Made by a program: the position numbers and the translations under genes. The notes beneath the pieces were generated by a model. It made no database searches. It worked only from the letters and a program-made list of their open reading frames with translations, and was not told the DNA's origin. This document shows, piece by piece, positions 44,443-53,987 of a stretch of 64,000 nucleotides of DNA. Location of the stretch: contig NZ_JBBDHC010000008.1 in NCBI RefSeq assembly GCF_037203605.1, positions 62,001-126,000 of the forward strand, written 5' to 3'. Within the stretch, counting starts at the first letter, position 1. The number at the start of each line of letters is the position of its first letter. The stretch comes from Denitratimonas tolerans. Its GTDB lineage: Bacteria; Pseudomonadota; Gammaproteobacteria; Xanthomonadales; Xanthomonadaceae.

Positions 44443-45174
44443 GATGCCGCACGGCCGCGCCATATCGCGATCATCATGGACGGCAACGGGCGCTGGGCAA
44501 AGGCGCGGCACCGACCGCGCAGCCTCGGCCACCGCGCCGGCGCGCGCGCGGCGAACCTGTGCATCGACGCCTGCCTGGACGCCGGCATTCCGGCGCTGAC
44601 TCTGTTCGCGTTCTCGCGCGAAAACTGGCAGCGACCCGATGAGGAAGTCGGCGCGCTCATGCAGCTGTTCCTGCGCGCGCTGGACCGGGAAGTCGACGAG
44701 CTGAACCGACGCGGGGTGCGGCTGCGCTTCATCGGCGAGCGCGATGCCTTCAGTCCGGACATCCGCGAGCGCATGGCGCGCGGCGAGGCGCTGACCCTGC
44801 GCAACACGCGCCTTCACCTGACCATCGCGGCCGACTACAGCGGCCGCTGGGACCTGGTGCAGGCGGCGCGGACCCTGGCCCGGCAGGTGGCGGGCGGCTC
44901 GCTTTCGCCCGAGGCCATCGACGAGGCGCGCCTGGGTGCGGCGCTCGCGCTGTCCGATCTGCCCGAGCCGGATCTCTTCATCCGCTCCGGCGGCGACATG
45001 CGCATAAGCAACTTCCTGCTGTGGCAAGTGGCCTACTGCGAGCTGTATTTCACCGACACCCTGTGGCCGGATTTCGACGCGACGGAGCTGCGGCGCGCGC
45101 TCGATGCGTTTGCGCAGCGCGAGCGCCGCTTCGGTCGAACCTCGGAACAGCTCGCCATGGAGGCCTCGCCATGA
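44356..45174 (+). CDS. uppS: Undecaprenyl diphosphate synthase
   Basis: 272 residues from ATG 44356, or 252 from TTG 44416. The family usually starts 10-20 residues before HIAIIMDGNGRWAK, which favours the TTG or no more than a short extension; the N-terminal part is encoded by a repeat element. The cis-prenyltransferase core is clear: HIAIIMDGNGRWAK (catalytic Asp), FAFSRENWQRP, and SGGDMRISNFLLWQ with the basic and polar residues for isopentenyl diphosphate. It makes the C55 carrier for peptidoglycan and O-antigen. Its stop overlaps cdsA by four bases. Confidence 0.95.
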   Translation: MESGERVPAETDAAQRCGCCLNDSPFPIPDAARPRHIAIIMDGNGRWAKARHRPRSLGHRAGARAANLCIDACLDAGIPALTLFAFSRENWQRPDEEVGALMQLFLRALDREVDELNRRGVRLRFIGERDAFSPDIRERMARGEALTLRNTRLHLTIAADYSGRWDLVQAARTLARQVAGGSLSPEAIDEARLGAALALSDLPEPDLFIRSGGDMRISNFLLWQVAYCELYFTDTLWPDFDATELRRALDAFAQRERRFGRTSEQLAMEASP

Positions 45175-45977
45175 GGCAGCGCGTCATCACCGCACTTGTG
45201 CTCGCACCGGCGGTCGTCGCCGGCATCCTGCTGCTGCCACCGGGCCCGCTCATGGCACTGGTCGCCGCGGCGCTGCTCGCCGGCCTGTGGGAGTGGACGC
45301 GGCTGATCGGGTTCACCGCTCCCGTGGCCCGCGCGCTGATCCTGCTCGCCCATGCGGCGGCAATGGCGTGGCTGGCGCGATTCGGCTGGTCGGCACTGTT
45401 TCCCTGGGTCGCGCTGGCCGGAACGCTCTGGTGGCTGTGCGCGCTGGCCTGGCTGCGCCAGCCGACGCTGGCCAAGGCGGCGACGCCCGGCAACCGCGCG
45501 CTGAAGCTGATGATCGGCACGCTCCTGGTCGTGCCCACCTGGTGTGCCTTCGCCCTGCTGCACGCGGACGCGCCGATCTGGGCGCTCTATGCGCTGCTGC
45601 TGGTATGGGCGGCCGACACCTTCGCATTCTTCGCCGGACGACGCTTCGGCGGCCGCAAGCTCGCGCCCGCCATCAGCCCCGGCAAGACCTGGGCCGGGTT
45701 CTGGGGCGGGCTGTTCGGCGTGCTGGTGCTGGCGCTGGCGATGGCACCCCTGCTAAGCGTGTCGCTGCGCGAGCTGCCGCTGCTGCTTGCGGTCAGCCTC
45801 ATCGCCAGCCTCGCCTCGGTGCTGGGCGATCTGTTCGAAAGCGTGATCAAGCGCCAGGCCGGGGTCAAGGATTCGGGCCGCCTGCTGCCGGGACACGGCG
45901 GCGCGCTGGATCGCATCGACAGCCTGCTCGCCGCGCTGCCGGTACTGGCCATCCTCAAGGCGTGGTTCGGGCTGTGA
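45171..45977 (+). CDS. cdsA: Phosphatidate cytidylyltransferase
   Basis: 268 residues, about eight membrane helices. It makes CDP-diacylglycerol, the precursor of all phospholipids. The C-terminal signature is present (GVKDSGRLLPGHGGALDRIDSL). It starts in an ATGA overlap with uppS and ends in a GTGA overlap with dxr, so expression is tightly coupled. Confidence 0.96.
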   Translation: MRQRVITALVLAPAVVAGILLLPPGPLMALVAAALLAGLWEWTRLIGFTAPVARALILLAHAAAMAWLARFGWSALFPWVALAGTLWWLCALAWLRQPTLAKAATPGNRALKLMIGTLLVVPTWCAFALLHADAPIWALYALLLVWAADTFAFFAGRRFGGRKLAPAISPGKTWAGFWGGLFGVLVLALAMAPLLSVSLRELPLLLAVSLIASLASVLGDLFESVIKRQAGVKDSGRLLPGHGGALDRIDSLLAALPVLAILKAWFGL

Positions 45978-47155
45978 GGCGAATCGCGATCCTGGGGGCC
46001 ACGGGATCCATCGGCGGCAGCGCGCTGGATGTCGTCGCGCGCCATCCGCAGCGGTTTCGCGCCAGCGTGCTGAGCGCCAACGAAAACGTCGACGCGCTGG
46101 TCGCGCTGTGCTGCCGCTTTCAGCCGGATGTGGCCATCATCGCGCGGGAAGACCGGTATGCCGCGCTGCGCGACGCGCTGGCGCAGGCTTCGCCCGCGAC
46201 GCGCCCGATGGCGGGAATCGCGGCGCTGGCGGACGTCGCCGCGTCCGAGCTGTGCGATACGGTCGTTGCGGCCATCGTCGGTGCCGCCGGCCTGGGCTCG
46301 ACGCTGGCCGCGGCGCACGCGGGAAAGCGCATCCTGCTGGCCAACAAGGAATCCATCGTGGTCGGCGGTGCCCTGCTGATGCAGGCGGTGCGCGCTTCGG
46401 GTGCCCGGCTTCTGCCGGTCGACAGCGAGCACAACGCGCTTTACCAGTGCCTTCCCGAACCGGCGATCGGGAGCGCGATGCGGCCCGAGGTGCGACGCCT
46501 GGTGCTGACCGCCTCGGGCGGCCCCTTCCGCGGCTGGAGTCGCGAGCAGCTCGCCCCGGTCACGCCCGAACAGGCCTGCGCCCACCCCAACTGGCGCATG
46601 GGCCGCAAGATTTCGGTGGACTCGGCCACGCTCATGAACAAGGGGCTGGAGGTGATCGAAGCGCACTGGCTGTTCGATGCTCCGCCGGAGCGCATCGAGG
46701 TCGTCGTGCATCCGCAGAGCATCGTGCACTCGCTGGTGCAGTACACCGACGGATCGACCCTGGCCCAGCTCGGCAATCCGGACATGCGCACCGCGCTGGC
46801 CTACGGACTCGCCTGGCCCGAGCGGATCGAGGCGGGCGTCCCGGACCTCGATCTCGCCGCAGTGGCCCGGCTCGACTTCCAGCCACCGGACGAAGTGGCC
46901 TTCCCCTGCCTGCGCCTGGCGCGCGAGGCCCTGCGCGAGGGTCCGGCAGCCACCACCATCCTCAATGCGGCCAACGAAGTGGCGGTTTCAGCCTTTCTTC
47001 AGGGACGGCTGAGTTTCCTAGGCATCGCGGCGCTGCTGGAATCCACCCTGACCAGGCTGCACGAACGCGAGGCGGCGGATATTCCGGCACTGCTGGACAT
47101 TGACGCGCGCGCGCGCCGGACGGCGCTTTCCCTGATCACCGACGAGGCATTCTGA
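45974..47155 (+). CDS. dxr: 1-deoxy-D-xylulose 5-phosphate reductoisomerase
   Basis: 393 residues from GTG 45974 (GTGA overlap with cdsA). Second step of the MEP isoprenoid pathway. The NADPH fold GATGSIGGSALDV is at the N-terminus; LANKESIVVGG, the metal and substrate residues VDSEHNALYQC, and the MNKGLEVIEAHWLFD helix follow. The pathway supplies UppS with isopentenyl diphosphate. Confidence 0.96.
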   Translation: MRRIAILGATGSIGGSALDVVARHPQRFRASVLSANENVDALVALCCRFQPDVAIIAREDRYAALRDALAQASPATRPMAGIAALADVAASELCDTVVAAIVGAAGLGSTLAAAHAGKRILLANKESIVVGGALLMQAVRASGARLLPVDSEHNALYQCLPEPAIGSAMRPEVRRLVLTASGGPFRGWSREQLAPVTPEQACAHPNWRMGRKISVDSATLMNKGLEVIEAHWLFDAPPERIEVVVHPQSIVHSLVQYTDGSTLAQLGNPDMRTALAYGLAWPERIEAGVPDLDLAAVARLDFQPPDEVAFPCLRLAREALREGPAATTILNAANEVAVSAFLQGRLSFLGIAALLESTLTRLHEREAADIPALLDIDARARRTALSLITDEAF

Positions 47156-47157
47156 TC

Positions 47158-48513
47158 ATGTCCCAGTACGCAGGCTGGATCTGGTGGCTGATCGTCAGCC
47201 TCGGCATCCTCGTCACCTTCCACGAGTTCGGCCACTACTGGGTGGCGCGACGCTGCGGGGTGAAGGTGCAGCGCTTCTCGGTGGGCTTCGGCCGGCCGAT
47301 CTGGCGTCGCACCGCGCGCAGCGGCACCGAATACGTGGTCGGCTGGATCCCGCTCGGCGGCTACGTTCGCATGCTCGACGAGCGCGAGGGCGACGTTCCC
47401 GAGCACCTCCTGTCACAGGCCTTCAATCGCAAGAGCGTCTACCAGCGCATCGCCGTGGTCGCGGCCGGTCCCATATTCAACCTCATCCTGTGCATCGTCC
47501 TGCTGTGGGCGATGTTCGTGATCGGCAAGGCCGACTTCCTGCCGCTGGTCGGTCAGGCGCAGGGGGTCGCGGCGCAGGCCGGGCTGCGCCCGGATGATCG
47601 CATCCTCGCCGTCGACGGACAGCGCGTGGACACCTGGACCCACGTCCAGATGGCGCTGGCCACCGCCGCCGTCGACCAGCGCCCGATCCAGCTGGAAGTG
47701 ATGCGCGGCAACGGCGACAGCGCGCAGCTTCGCCTCGATCTCGAAAACCTCTCGCCCGCGCCCAAGCCGGCGGCGGTGCTGCGGGACATCGGTCTGGTTC
47801 CTCGCCAGTTCCTGCTGCCGCCCCGGGTCGGCGGCGTCACCGCGGACGGTGCTGCCGCGCGCGCCGGGCTGCAGGCAGACGATCGCCTGCTCATGGTCGG
47901 CACCCGGAGCCTGCGAAGCTGGGACGAAATCGGCGCGGCGGTTCAGGCCCAGGCACGCGAGGACACTCCGCTGGCCATCGTGTTCGAGCGCGACGGCACC
48001 CGCCACGAGGCCCGAGTCCAGCCCGCGTATGACGCCAGCGCCGATCCCCCGCGCTGGCTGCTGGGCATCTCGGCGCCGCGCGTGGCGGTGGAGTACGACG
48101 CCCTGCTGCGTTTCGGGCCGATCGACGCCGTCGGCGCGGCGCTGGACGAGACCTGGCGCCTGACCGGCGCAACGCTCGGCATCGTCTGGCGCATGGTGCG
48201 CGGCGCGGTGTCGCTGGAGAACATCAACGGCCCGATCTCGATCGCCCAGTACGCCAGCGCCTCGGCCCAGCTCGGCCTGGCATGGTTCCTGTCCTTCCTG
48301 GCCATGCTCAGCCTCAGCCTCTGCATCATGAACCTGCTGCCGATTCCCATCTTGGACGGCGGTCACCTCCTGTATTACCTTATCGAGATGGTCAAGGGCA
48401 GCCCGGTCAGCGAGCGCACGATGATCGCCGGCCAGTTCGTGGGCATGGTCCTGCTGGTGGGGCTCATGGGTCTGGCGTTCTACAACGATATCCTGCACCT
48501 GGTGTCGTCCTGA
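47158..48513 (+). CDS. rseP: Site-2 protease RseP
   Basis: 451 residues, E. coli length. An inner-membrane zinc metalloprotease that cuts RseA after DegS, releasing sigma-E, and clears signal peptides. The catalytic HEFGH is near the N-terminus (TFHEFGHYWVARR), two PDZ domains lie in the periplasm (about 115-310), and the third zinc ligand is in the C-terminal NLLPIPILDGGH. Confidence 0.96.
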   Translation: MSQYAGWIWWLIVSLGILVTFHEFGHYWVARRCGVKVQRFSVGFGRPIWRRTARSGTEYVVGWIPLGGYVRMLDEREGDVPEHLLSQAFNRKSVYQRIAVVAAGPIFNLILCIVLLWAMFVIGKADFLPLVGQAQGVAAQAGLRPDDRILAVDGQRVDTWTHVQMALATAAVDQRPIQLEVMRGNGDSAQLRLDLENLSPAPKPAAVLRDIGLVPRQFLLPPRVGGVTADGAAARAGLQADDRLLMVGTRSLRSWDEIGAAVQAQAREDTPLAIVFERDGTRHEARVQPAYDASADPPRWLLGISAPRVAVEYDALLRFGPIDAVGAALDETWRLTGATLGIVWRMVRGAVSLENINGPISIAQYASASAQLGLAWFLSFLAMLSLSLCIMNLLPIPILDGGHLLYYLIEMVKGSPVSERTMIAGQFVGMVLLVGLMGLAFYNDILHLVSS

Positions 48514-48679
48514 CCGCCCGCCATTCGCCCACCGACGACGACGAGGACCATGTGCAAGGATCTTCCCTCATGACCCGCCCCACGAGCGGCCGGTATCCGG
48601 TCCGCTGCGGGTCGCCCTGTCTCCTTCGTTCCGTTGCCTGCACGCGGTGCCAGCGCGCCGCCTCTACCCGGATGTCCCC

Positions 48680-51055
48680 ATGAAGCGTATTGCTGTCGCT
48701 GCACCACTGCTCGCCTCGCTGGCACTGGCCACGCCGATCCACGCGCAAAGCCTGCCCGCCCAGCCGTTCGAGCCGTTCACCATCAGCGACATCCGCGTCG
48801 ACGGCCTGCAGCGCATCTCCGCCGGCACGGTCTTCACTTACATGCCGCTCGAGCGCGGCGACCACGTCGACCAGGCGGCGGCCGCGCGCGCCATCCGGGC
48901 GCTGTTCCGCACCGGCTTCTTCAACGACATCCGCCTCGAGCGCCAGGCCGACATCCTGGTGGTGACGGTGCAGGAGCGTCCCGCGATCAACAAGATCACC
49001 CTGGTCGGCAACAAGGACATCAAGACCGAGGAGCTGAACAAGAACCTCAAGGAAATCGGCCTGGCCGAAGGCGAGACCTTCGACCGCCTCCAGCTCGAAC
49101 GCGTGGTGCAGGAGCTGACCCGCGCCTACAACAACCGCGGCAAGTACAACGTCGCGGTGCAGCCCTCGGTCACCCCGCTCGACCGCAATCGCGTGGACGT
49201 GCAGATCGACATCAAGGAAGGCAAGGCCGCCAGGATCCGGCACATCAACATCGTCGGCAACGAAACCTTCGAGCAGGACGAACTGCGCAAGGGATGGGAG
49301 TCCAACACCACCAACTGGAAGTCCTGGTACAAACGCGACGACCAGTACTCGCGCGAAAAGCTGTCGGGCGACCTGGAAAAGCTCAATTCGTATTACCTGG
49401 ACCGCGGTTACGTGGACTTCGACGTGGAATCGACCCAGGTTTCCATCAGCCCCGACCGCCGCGACATGTACCTGAGCGCGAACGTGCACGAGGGCGAGAC
49501 CTACACCATTTCCGAAGTCATCGTCACCGGCGACACGATCATTCCCCATGAGGAAATGGAGCGGCTCGTGCTGGTCCGCCCCGACACGATCTTCTCGCGG
49601 CGGCTGCTGGAAATCACCTCCGATGCGATGACCGCGCTGCTGGGCAACATCGGCTACGCCTTCGCCAACGTCACGCCGGTGCCCGAGGTCGATCGCGAGA
49701 ATCGCAAGGTCAAGATCAACTTCTACGTGGAGCCCGGCAAGCGCGTCCAGGTGCGCCAGGTCCGCTTCGTGGGCAACACCCGAACCGGCGACGAGGTGAT
49801 GCGCCGCGAACTGCGCCAGTTCGAAGGCAGCTGGTACTCGCAGTCGGCGATCGACCGCTCCAAGATCCGCCTCAACCGGCTGGGCTTCTTCAGCGAAGTG
49901 GAGATCGAGACGCCCGCGGTGCCGGGTACCGACGACCAGGTCGACGTGGTGTTCAAGGTGACCGAGACCACCTCGGGCAGCTTCATGGTGGGCCTGGGCT
50001 ATTCACAGCTCGCCGGCCTCATCACCTCGCTCTCGGTCAGCCAGAACAACTTCCTCGGAACCGGCAACCGCATCGGCGTGGCGATCCAGAACAACGCCTA
50101 CTCCAAGCGCTACGACGTCAACTACTTCGACCCCTACTACACCCGCGAGGGCGTCTCCGTCGGATACAACCTGACCTACTACGAACTGGACCAGTCCAAC
50201 TTCAACATCGCGACCTACTACGCCGATCGCGGCTCGGCGCGCGCCATTTTCGGCCTGCCGCTGTCCGAAACCGACTCCGTGGGCCTGAGCTTCGGCATCG
50301 ACTACAACACCATCCGGCCGGTCGAGGGTTACACCGCGCAGCCGATCGTGGACTACATCGACGCCCTCGGCCAGCGCACCTTCCACGCCTGGCGCACCGA
50401 GCTTTCCTGGGCGCGCGATTCGCGCAACGCCTACTGGAATCCGACCCGCGGCACCTACCAGCGCGCGGCAGCCGAGCTGACCCTGCCCGGCTCCACCGTC
50501 GAATACTACAAGTTCAACTACCAGTTCGCCCGCTACTGGCCGGTGCATCGCGCCCTGGTGCTCCTGACCAGCGCGGAGATCGGCTACGGCGATTCCTACG
50601 GCGATCGCGTGGAGCGGGTGATCTACAACGAAGACGGCACCGTGGCGCGCGAAGTGGTCGCCGACGGCCTGCCGTTCTTCGAAAACTTCTACGCCGGCGG
50701 CGTGCGCTCGATCCGCGGCTTCGAAGACAACACCCTGGGGCCATGGGCCACCGCGGAGCTGAGCAACTGGCGCCAGCCGCTGGGCGGCGCGCTCAAGACC
50801 ACCGGCTCGTTCGAAGCCATCTTCCCGACCCTGTTCGACACCGACAAGACGCGCCTGTCCGCCTTCATCGACTTCGGCAACGTCTATCGCAGCGCCAACG
50901 ACTTCGAGTTCCGCGAATTCCGCGGATCGGCCGGCGTGTCCCTGCAGTGGCAGGCTCCGGTCGGGCCGATCGTGCTGAACTTCTCCTATCCGTTCATGTC
51001 CGACCGGGATGACCGTACCGAGCGGCTGCAGTTCTCCTTCGGATCCCAGTTCTGA
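48680..51055 (+). CDS. bamA: Outer-membrane protein assembly factor BamA
   Basis: 791 residues from ATG 48680. A signal peptide (ending IHAQS) precedes five POTRA domains (about 28-425; the first begins FTISDIRVDGLQRISAGTVF) and a 16-strand barrel (about 430-791) that ends FSFGSQF with the terminal phenylalanine required for barrel recognition. Conserved barrel segments include the VRGF-type SIRGFEDNTLGP loop. BamA catalyses insertion of outer-membrane barrels. The 170-base gap after rseP is the largest in this operon. Confidence 0.97.
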   Translation: MKRIAVAAPLLASLALATPIHAQSLPAQPFEPFTISDIRVDGLQRISAGTVFTYMPLERGDHVDQAAAARAIRALFRTGFFNDIRLERQADILVVTVQERPAINKITLVGNKDIKTEELNKNLKEIGLAEGETFDRLQLERVVQELTRAYNNRGKYNVAVQPSVTPLDRNRVDVQIDIKEGKAARIRHINIVGNETFEQDELRKGWESNTTNWKSWYKRDDQYSREKLSGDLEKLNSYYLDRGYVDFDVESTQVSISPDRRDMYLSANVHEGETYTISEVIVTGDTIIPHEEMERLVLVRPDTIFSRRLLEITSDAMTALLGNIGYAFANVTPVPEVDRENRKVKINFYVEPGKRVQVRQVRFVGNTRTGDEVMRRELRQFEGSWYSQSAIDRSKIRLNRLGFFSEVEIETPAVPGTDDQVDVVFKVTETTSGSFMVGLGYSQLAGLITSLSVSQNNFLGTGNRIGVAIQNNAYSKRYDVNYFDPYYTREGVSVGYNLTYYELDQSNFNIATYYADRGSARAIFGLPLSETDSVGLSFGIDYNTIRPVEGYTAQPIVDYIDALGQRTFHAWRTELSWARDSRNAYWNPTRGTYQRAAAELTLPGSTVEYYKFNYQFARYWPVHRALVLLTSAEIGYGDSYGDRVERVIYNEDGTVAREVVADGLPFFENFYAGGVRSIRGFEDNTLGPWATAELSNWRQPLGGALKTTGSFEAIFPTLFDTDKTRLSAFIDFGNVYRSANDFEFREFRGSAGVSLQWQAPVGPIVLNFSYPFMSDRDDRTERLQFSFGSQF

Positions 51056-51080
51056 GCACGGACCGGACGGAGTTGCGCCC

Positions 51081-51632
51081 ATGCTGCCGCCCGCCTCCAA
51101 CCGCCTGCCGCCACCGCGGATGGGACGCATTTTGGCGGTGCTGCTGGCGTGCCTCCTGGGCCTGAGCACGCATCCGTCACTGGCCCAGTCGGTCCGGATC
51201 GGCTATGTGGACATGCAGCGGCTGCTCGTCAGCGCACCGCAGATCATCGCGGCGCGCGGCAAGATGCAGAAGGAGTTCGATGCGCGCGACGCCGAGCTGC
51301 GCGTGGACGAAGCCCGGCTCGCCGAGCTGGAGCTGCGCGCCGGCAGCGCAGCCGCGCCGGAAGACCGCGACGGACTGAAGCGTCAGGCCGACGCGCTGCG
51401 CCGCTCGATCGAGCGCACCCGCGAGCGCCTGCGCGACGAGCTCAATGCCAGGGTGGACGAAGAAACCGAGCGCGCCTGGCCGCTGATCAACGACGCCATC
51501 GCCGAGCACGGGCGCGCGCAGGGCTACGACCTGATCGTGACCAGCCCGGTGGCCTACGTCAGCGGGCGCATCGACGTGACCGATGACGTCTTGGCCCTGC
51601 TGCGGCGCCAGCAGCAGGACGGAACCCGCTGA
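51081..51632 (+). CDS. skp: Periplasmic chaperone Skp/OmpH
   Basis: 183 residues. A signal peptide (cleavage near LAQSVRI) leads to VRIGYVDMQRLLVSAPQ, the conserved trimer base, and a long coiled arm (about 60-125, rich in Glu, Arg and Ala). It holds unfolded outer-membrane proteins in the periplasm. ATG 51081 has GGAG upstream; an internal ATG at 51120 is possible. Confidence 0.93.
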   Translation: MLPPASNRLPPPRMGRILAVLLACLLGLSTHPSLAQSVRIGYVDMQRLLVSAPQIIAARGKMQKEFDARDAELRVDEARLAELELRAGSAAAPEDRDGLKRQADALRRSIERTRERLRDELNARVDEETERAWPLINDAIAEHGRAQGYDLIVTSPVAYVSGRIDVTDDVLALLRRQQQDGTR

Positions 51633-51633
51633 C

Positions 51634-52629
51634 TTGGACACGCCGACCTTCACCCTGGGCGAGCTGGCGCAGCGCTTCGGGCTGGAGCTGCGCGGCGATG
51701 CGTCGCGCGCGATCACCGGCGTCGCCACCCTGGCGTCCGCCAATGCGAACCAGCTCGGATTCCTGGCCAATCCGCGCTACCGCCGCGAGCTGGCCGCCAC
51801 GCGAGCTGGCGCGCTGGTGCTGCGCGCGGACGCGGCCGCCGGCTGGGCGGGCGATGCGCTGGTGGTGCGCGATCCCTACGCCAGCTTCGCCCGCATCGCG
51901 GCGCTGTTCGAGCCACGCGAACCATTCGCGCCCGGGGTCCACCCGAGCGCCGTCATAGCGCCCGATGCGGTAATCGATCCGGACGCACACGTTGGCGCAC
52001 ACGCAAGCGTCGGCGCGCGCAGCCGCGTGCTGCGCGGTGCCCGCATCGGGCCGGGCTGCGCGATCGGCGCGGATTGCGTGGTCGGTGAAGAGTGTGAACT
52101 GGTGGCGCGCGTCACCCTGGTCACGCGCGTGCGCCTCGGCGCACGGGTCCGCATCCACCCCGGCGCGGTGCTGGGGGCCGACGGCTTCGGACTGGCGATG
52201 CACGAGGGCCGCTGGATCAAGGTGCCGCAGCTGGGCGGTGTGCGCATCGGCGACGACTGCGAGATCGGTGCCAACACCACCATCGACCGCGGCGCGCTCG
52301 AGGACACCGTGCTGGAGGAAGACGTGCGTCTGGACAACCAGATCCAGATCGCCCACAACGTCATCATCGGTGCACACACTGCGATGGCGGGCTGCGTCGC
52401 GGTGGCGGGCTCATCCCGCATCGGCCGCTACTGCCTGATCGGCGGTGCCGCCGGCATCGCCGGCCATATCGAGATCGCCGACCGGGTGACCGTGCAGGCG
52501 ATGAGCTTCGTCACCCGCTCCATCACCGCGCCAGGCGTGTACGGATCCGCCGTCCCCGCGCGCGACGCGCGGGCCTGGACCCGCACCCTGGCGCGGCTGA
52601 ACCGGCTGGACAGGACGCCCGCGGGCTGA
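51634..52629 (+). CDS. lpxD: UDP-3-O-(3-hydroxyacyl)glucosamine N-acyltransferase
   Basis: 331 residues from TTG 51634, two bases after the skp stop with GGACGGAA upstream. Third step of lipid A synthesis. An N-terminal uridine-binding domain (about 1-100) is followed by a left-handed beta helix of hexapeptide repeats. The catalytic histidine is in QIQIAHNVIIGAHT; GADGFGLAMHEG is also conserved. The frame is open from 51583, but only from the TTG does the family similarity begin. Confidence 0.95.
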   Translation: MDTPTFTLGELAQRFGLELRGDASRAITGVATLASANANQLGFLANPRYRRELAATRAGALVLRADAAAGWAGDALVVRDPYASFARIAALFEPREPFAPGVHPSAVIAPDAVIDPDAHVGAHASVGARSRVLRGARIGPGCAIGADCVVGEECELVARVTLVTRVRLGARVRIHPGAVLGADGFGLAMHEGRWIKVPQLGGVRIGDDCEIGANTTIDRGALEDTVLEEDVRLDNQIQIAHNVIIGAHTAMAGCVAVAGSSRIGRYCLIGGAAGIAGHIEIADRVTVQAMSFVTRSITAPGVYGSAVPARDARAWTRTLARLNRLDRTPAG

Positions 52630-52728
52630 TCCCGGAACTTGCCAGGGTTTCAGCCGCGAAACCGCCATGCGATCATGCCGCGCCGCTCGCCTCAGGCGCG
52701 CCTGATGTCGCACAGGAGTATTCAGCCG

Positions 52729-53199
52729 ATGACAAAATCTTCCGCCGCCGTGGCGCTTCCCGTTGATGTGACCCGCATCCAGGCCCTGCTGCCGCACCGC
52801 TTCCCGTTCCTGCTGGTGGATCGCGTGGTGGCGCTGGTTCCGCATCAGCGCCTGACCGCGATCAAGAACGTCTCGATCAACGAGCCCTTCTTCCAGGGCC
52901 ACTTTCCCGGCCATCCGGTGATGCCCGGGGTCCTGATCGTGGAAGCCATGGCGCAGGCCTGCGGCCTGCTCACGCGGCTCTCGGAAGATCCCGACAGCGG
53001 CAAGGAGCCGGCACCCTCGTACCTGGTCAAGGTCGACAAGGCGCGCTTCACGCGCATGGTCGGCCCCGGCGACCAGCTGGTGCTGGATGTGGAACAGAAG
53101 CGCATGCTGCGCCGTATGGGCCTGTACGAATGCCGCGCGCTGGTGGACGGCACCGAAGTAGCCTGCGCGGAAATCCTCTGCGCCGAACGGGACAAGTGA
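52729..53199 (+). CDS. fabZ: 3-hydroxyacyl-[acyl-carrier-protein] dehydratase FabZ
   Basis: 156 residues. A hot-dog-fold dehydratase for saturated and unsaturated fatty acids; it competes with LpxA for 3-hydroxyacyl-ACP. The catalytic His lies in FQGHFPGHPVMPGVLIVEAMAQ with the Glu in the same segment. The start ATG 52729 has AGGAG 11 bases upstream. lpxA follows two bases after the stop. Confidence 0.96.
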   Translation: MTKSSAAVALPVDVTRIQALLPHRFPFLLVDRVVALVPHQRLTAIKNVSINEPFFQGHFPGHPVMPGVLIVEAMAQACGLLTRLSEDPDSGKEPAPSYLVKVDKARFTRMVGPGDQLVLDVEQKRMLRRMGLYECRALVDGTEVACAEILCAERDK

Positions 53200-53201
53200 G
53201 C

Positions 53202-53987
53202 ATGGCCGATGCGCGCATCCATCCGACGGCGCTGGTCGATTCCGCAGCCACGCTGGGCGCGGGCGTCGAGATCGGCCCGTTCTGCGTGATCGGGGCGGAA
53301 GTGAGCATCGGCGAAGGAACCCGGATCGGGCCGCACTGCACCGTACAGGGGCCCACCCGCATCGGCCGCACCAATGTCTTCCACGGCCACGCCGCGATCG
53401 GCGGCGAGCCGCAGGACAAGAAGTACCGCGGCGAGCGGGTCGAACTGGAGATCGGCGACGGCAACGTGGTGCGCGAGTTCGTCACCATCAACCGCGGCAC
53501 CGGCGAGGGCGGCGGCATCACCCGCATCGGGAACCGCAACTGGATACTGGCCTACTGCCACATCGCGCACGACTGCCGCATCGGCAGCGACTGCGTGTTC
53601 TCCAACAACGCCACGCTCGCCGGCCATGTGACCATCGGCGACTTCGTGATCCTCTCCGGCTTCACCGGGGTACACCAGTTCTGTCGCATCGGCGCCCACG
53701 CCTTCATCGGCATGGGCGCCTTCGTCAACGGCGACGTGCCGCCCTTCCTGATGGTGGCGCAGGAGAAGTACGCCCGTCCGCGCGGCATCAATGCAGAAGG
53801 CCTCAAGCGCCGCGGCTTCGACGCCGAGCGCATCGCCGCGATCAAGCGCGCCTACCGCGCGCTCTACCTGGGCGAAGCGAAACTGGACGAGGCCAAGGGC
53901 GCGCTTGCGGAAATGGCCGGTTCGAGCGAAGACGTGCGCGCCATGCTGAGCTTCGTCGAGGGCGCGGAGCGTCCGCTGTTGCGTTGA
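53202..53987 (+). CDS. lpxA: UDP-N-acetylglucosamine O-acyltransferase
   Basis: 261 residues (E. coli 262). First step of lipid A synthesis. Left-handed beta-helix with the catalytic histidine in YCHIAHDCRIGSDC and a downstream helical bundle with GINAEGLKRRGFDAERIAAIK. It overlaps lpxB by one base (TGATG). Confidence 0.97.
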   Translation: MADARIHPTALVDSAATLGAGVEIGPFCVIGAEVSIGEGTRIGPHCTVQGPTRIGRTNVFHGHAAIGGEPQDKKYRGERVELEIGDGNVVREFVTINRGTGEGGGITRIGNRNWILAYCHIAHDCRIGSDCVFSNNATLAGHVTIGDFVILSGFTGVHQFCRIGAHAFIGMGAFVNGDVPPFLMVAQEKYARPRGINAEGLKRRGFDAERIAAIKRAYRALYLGEAKLDEAKGALAEMAGSSEDVRAMLSFVEGAERPLLR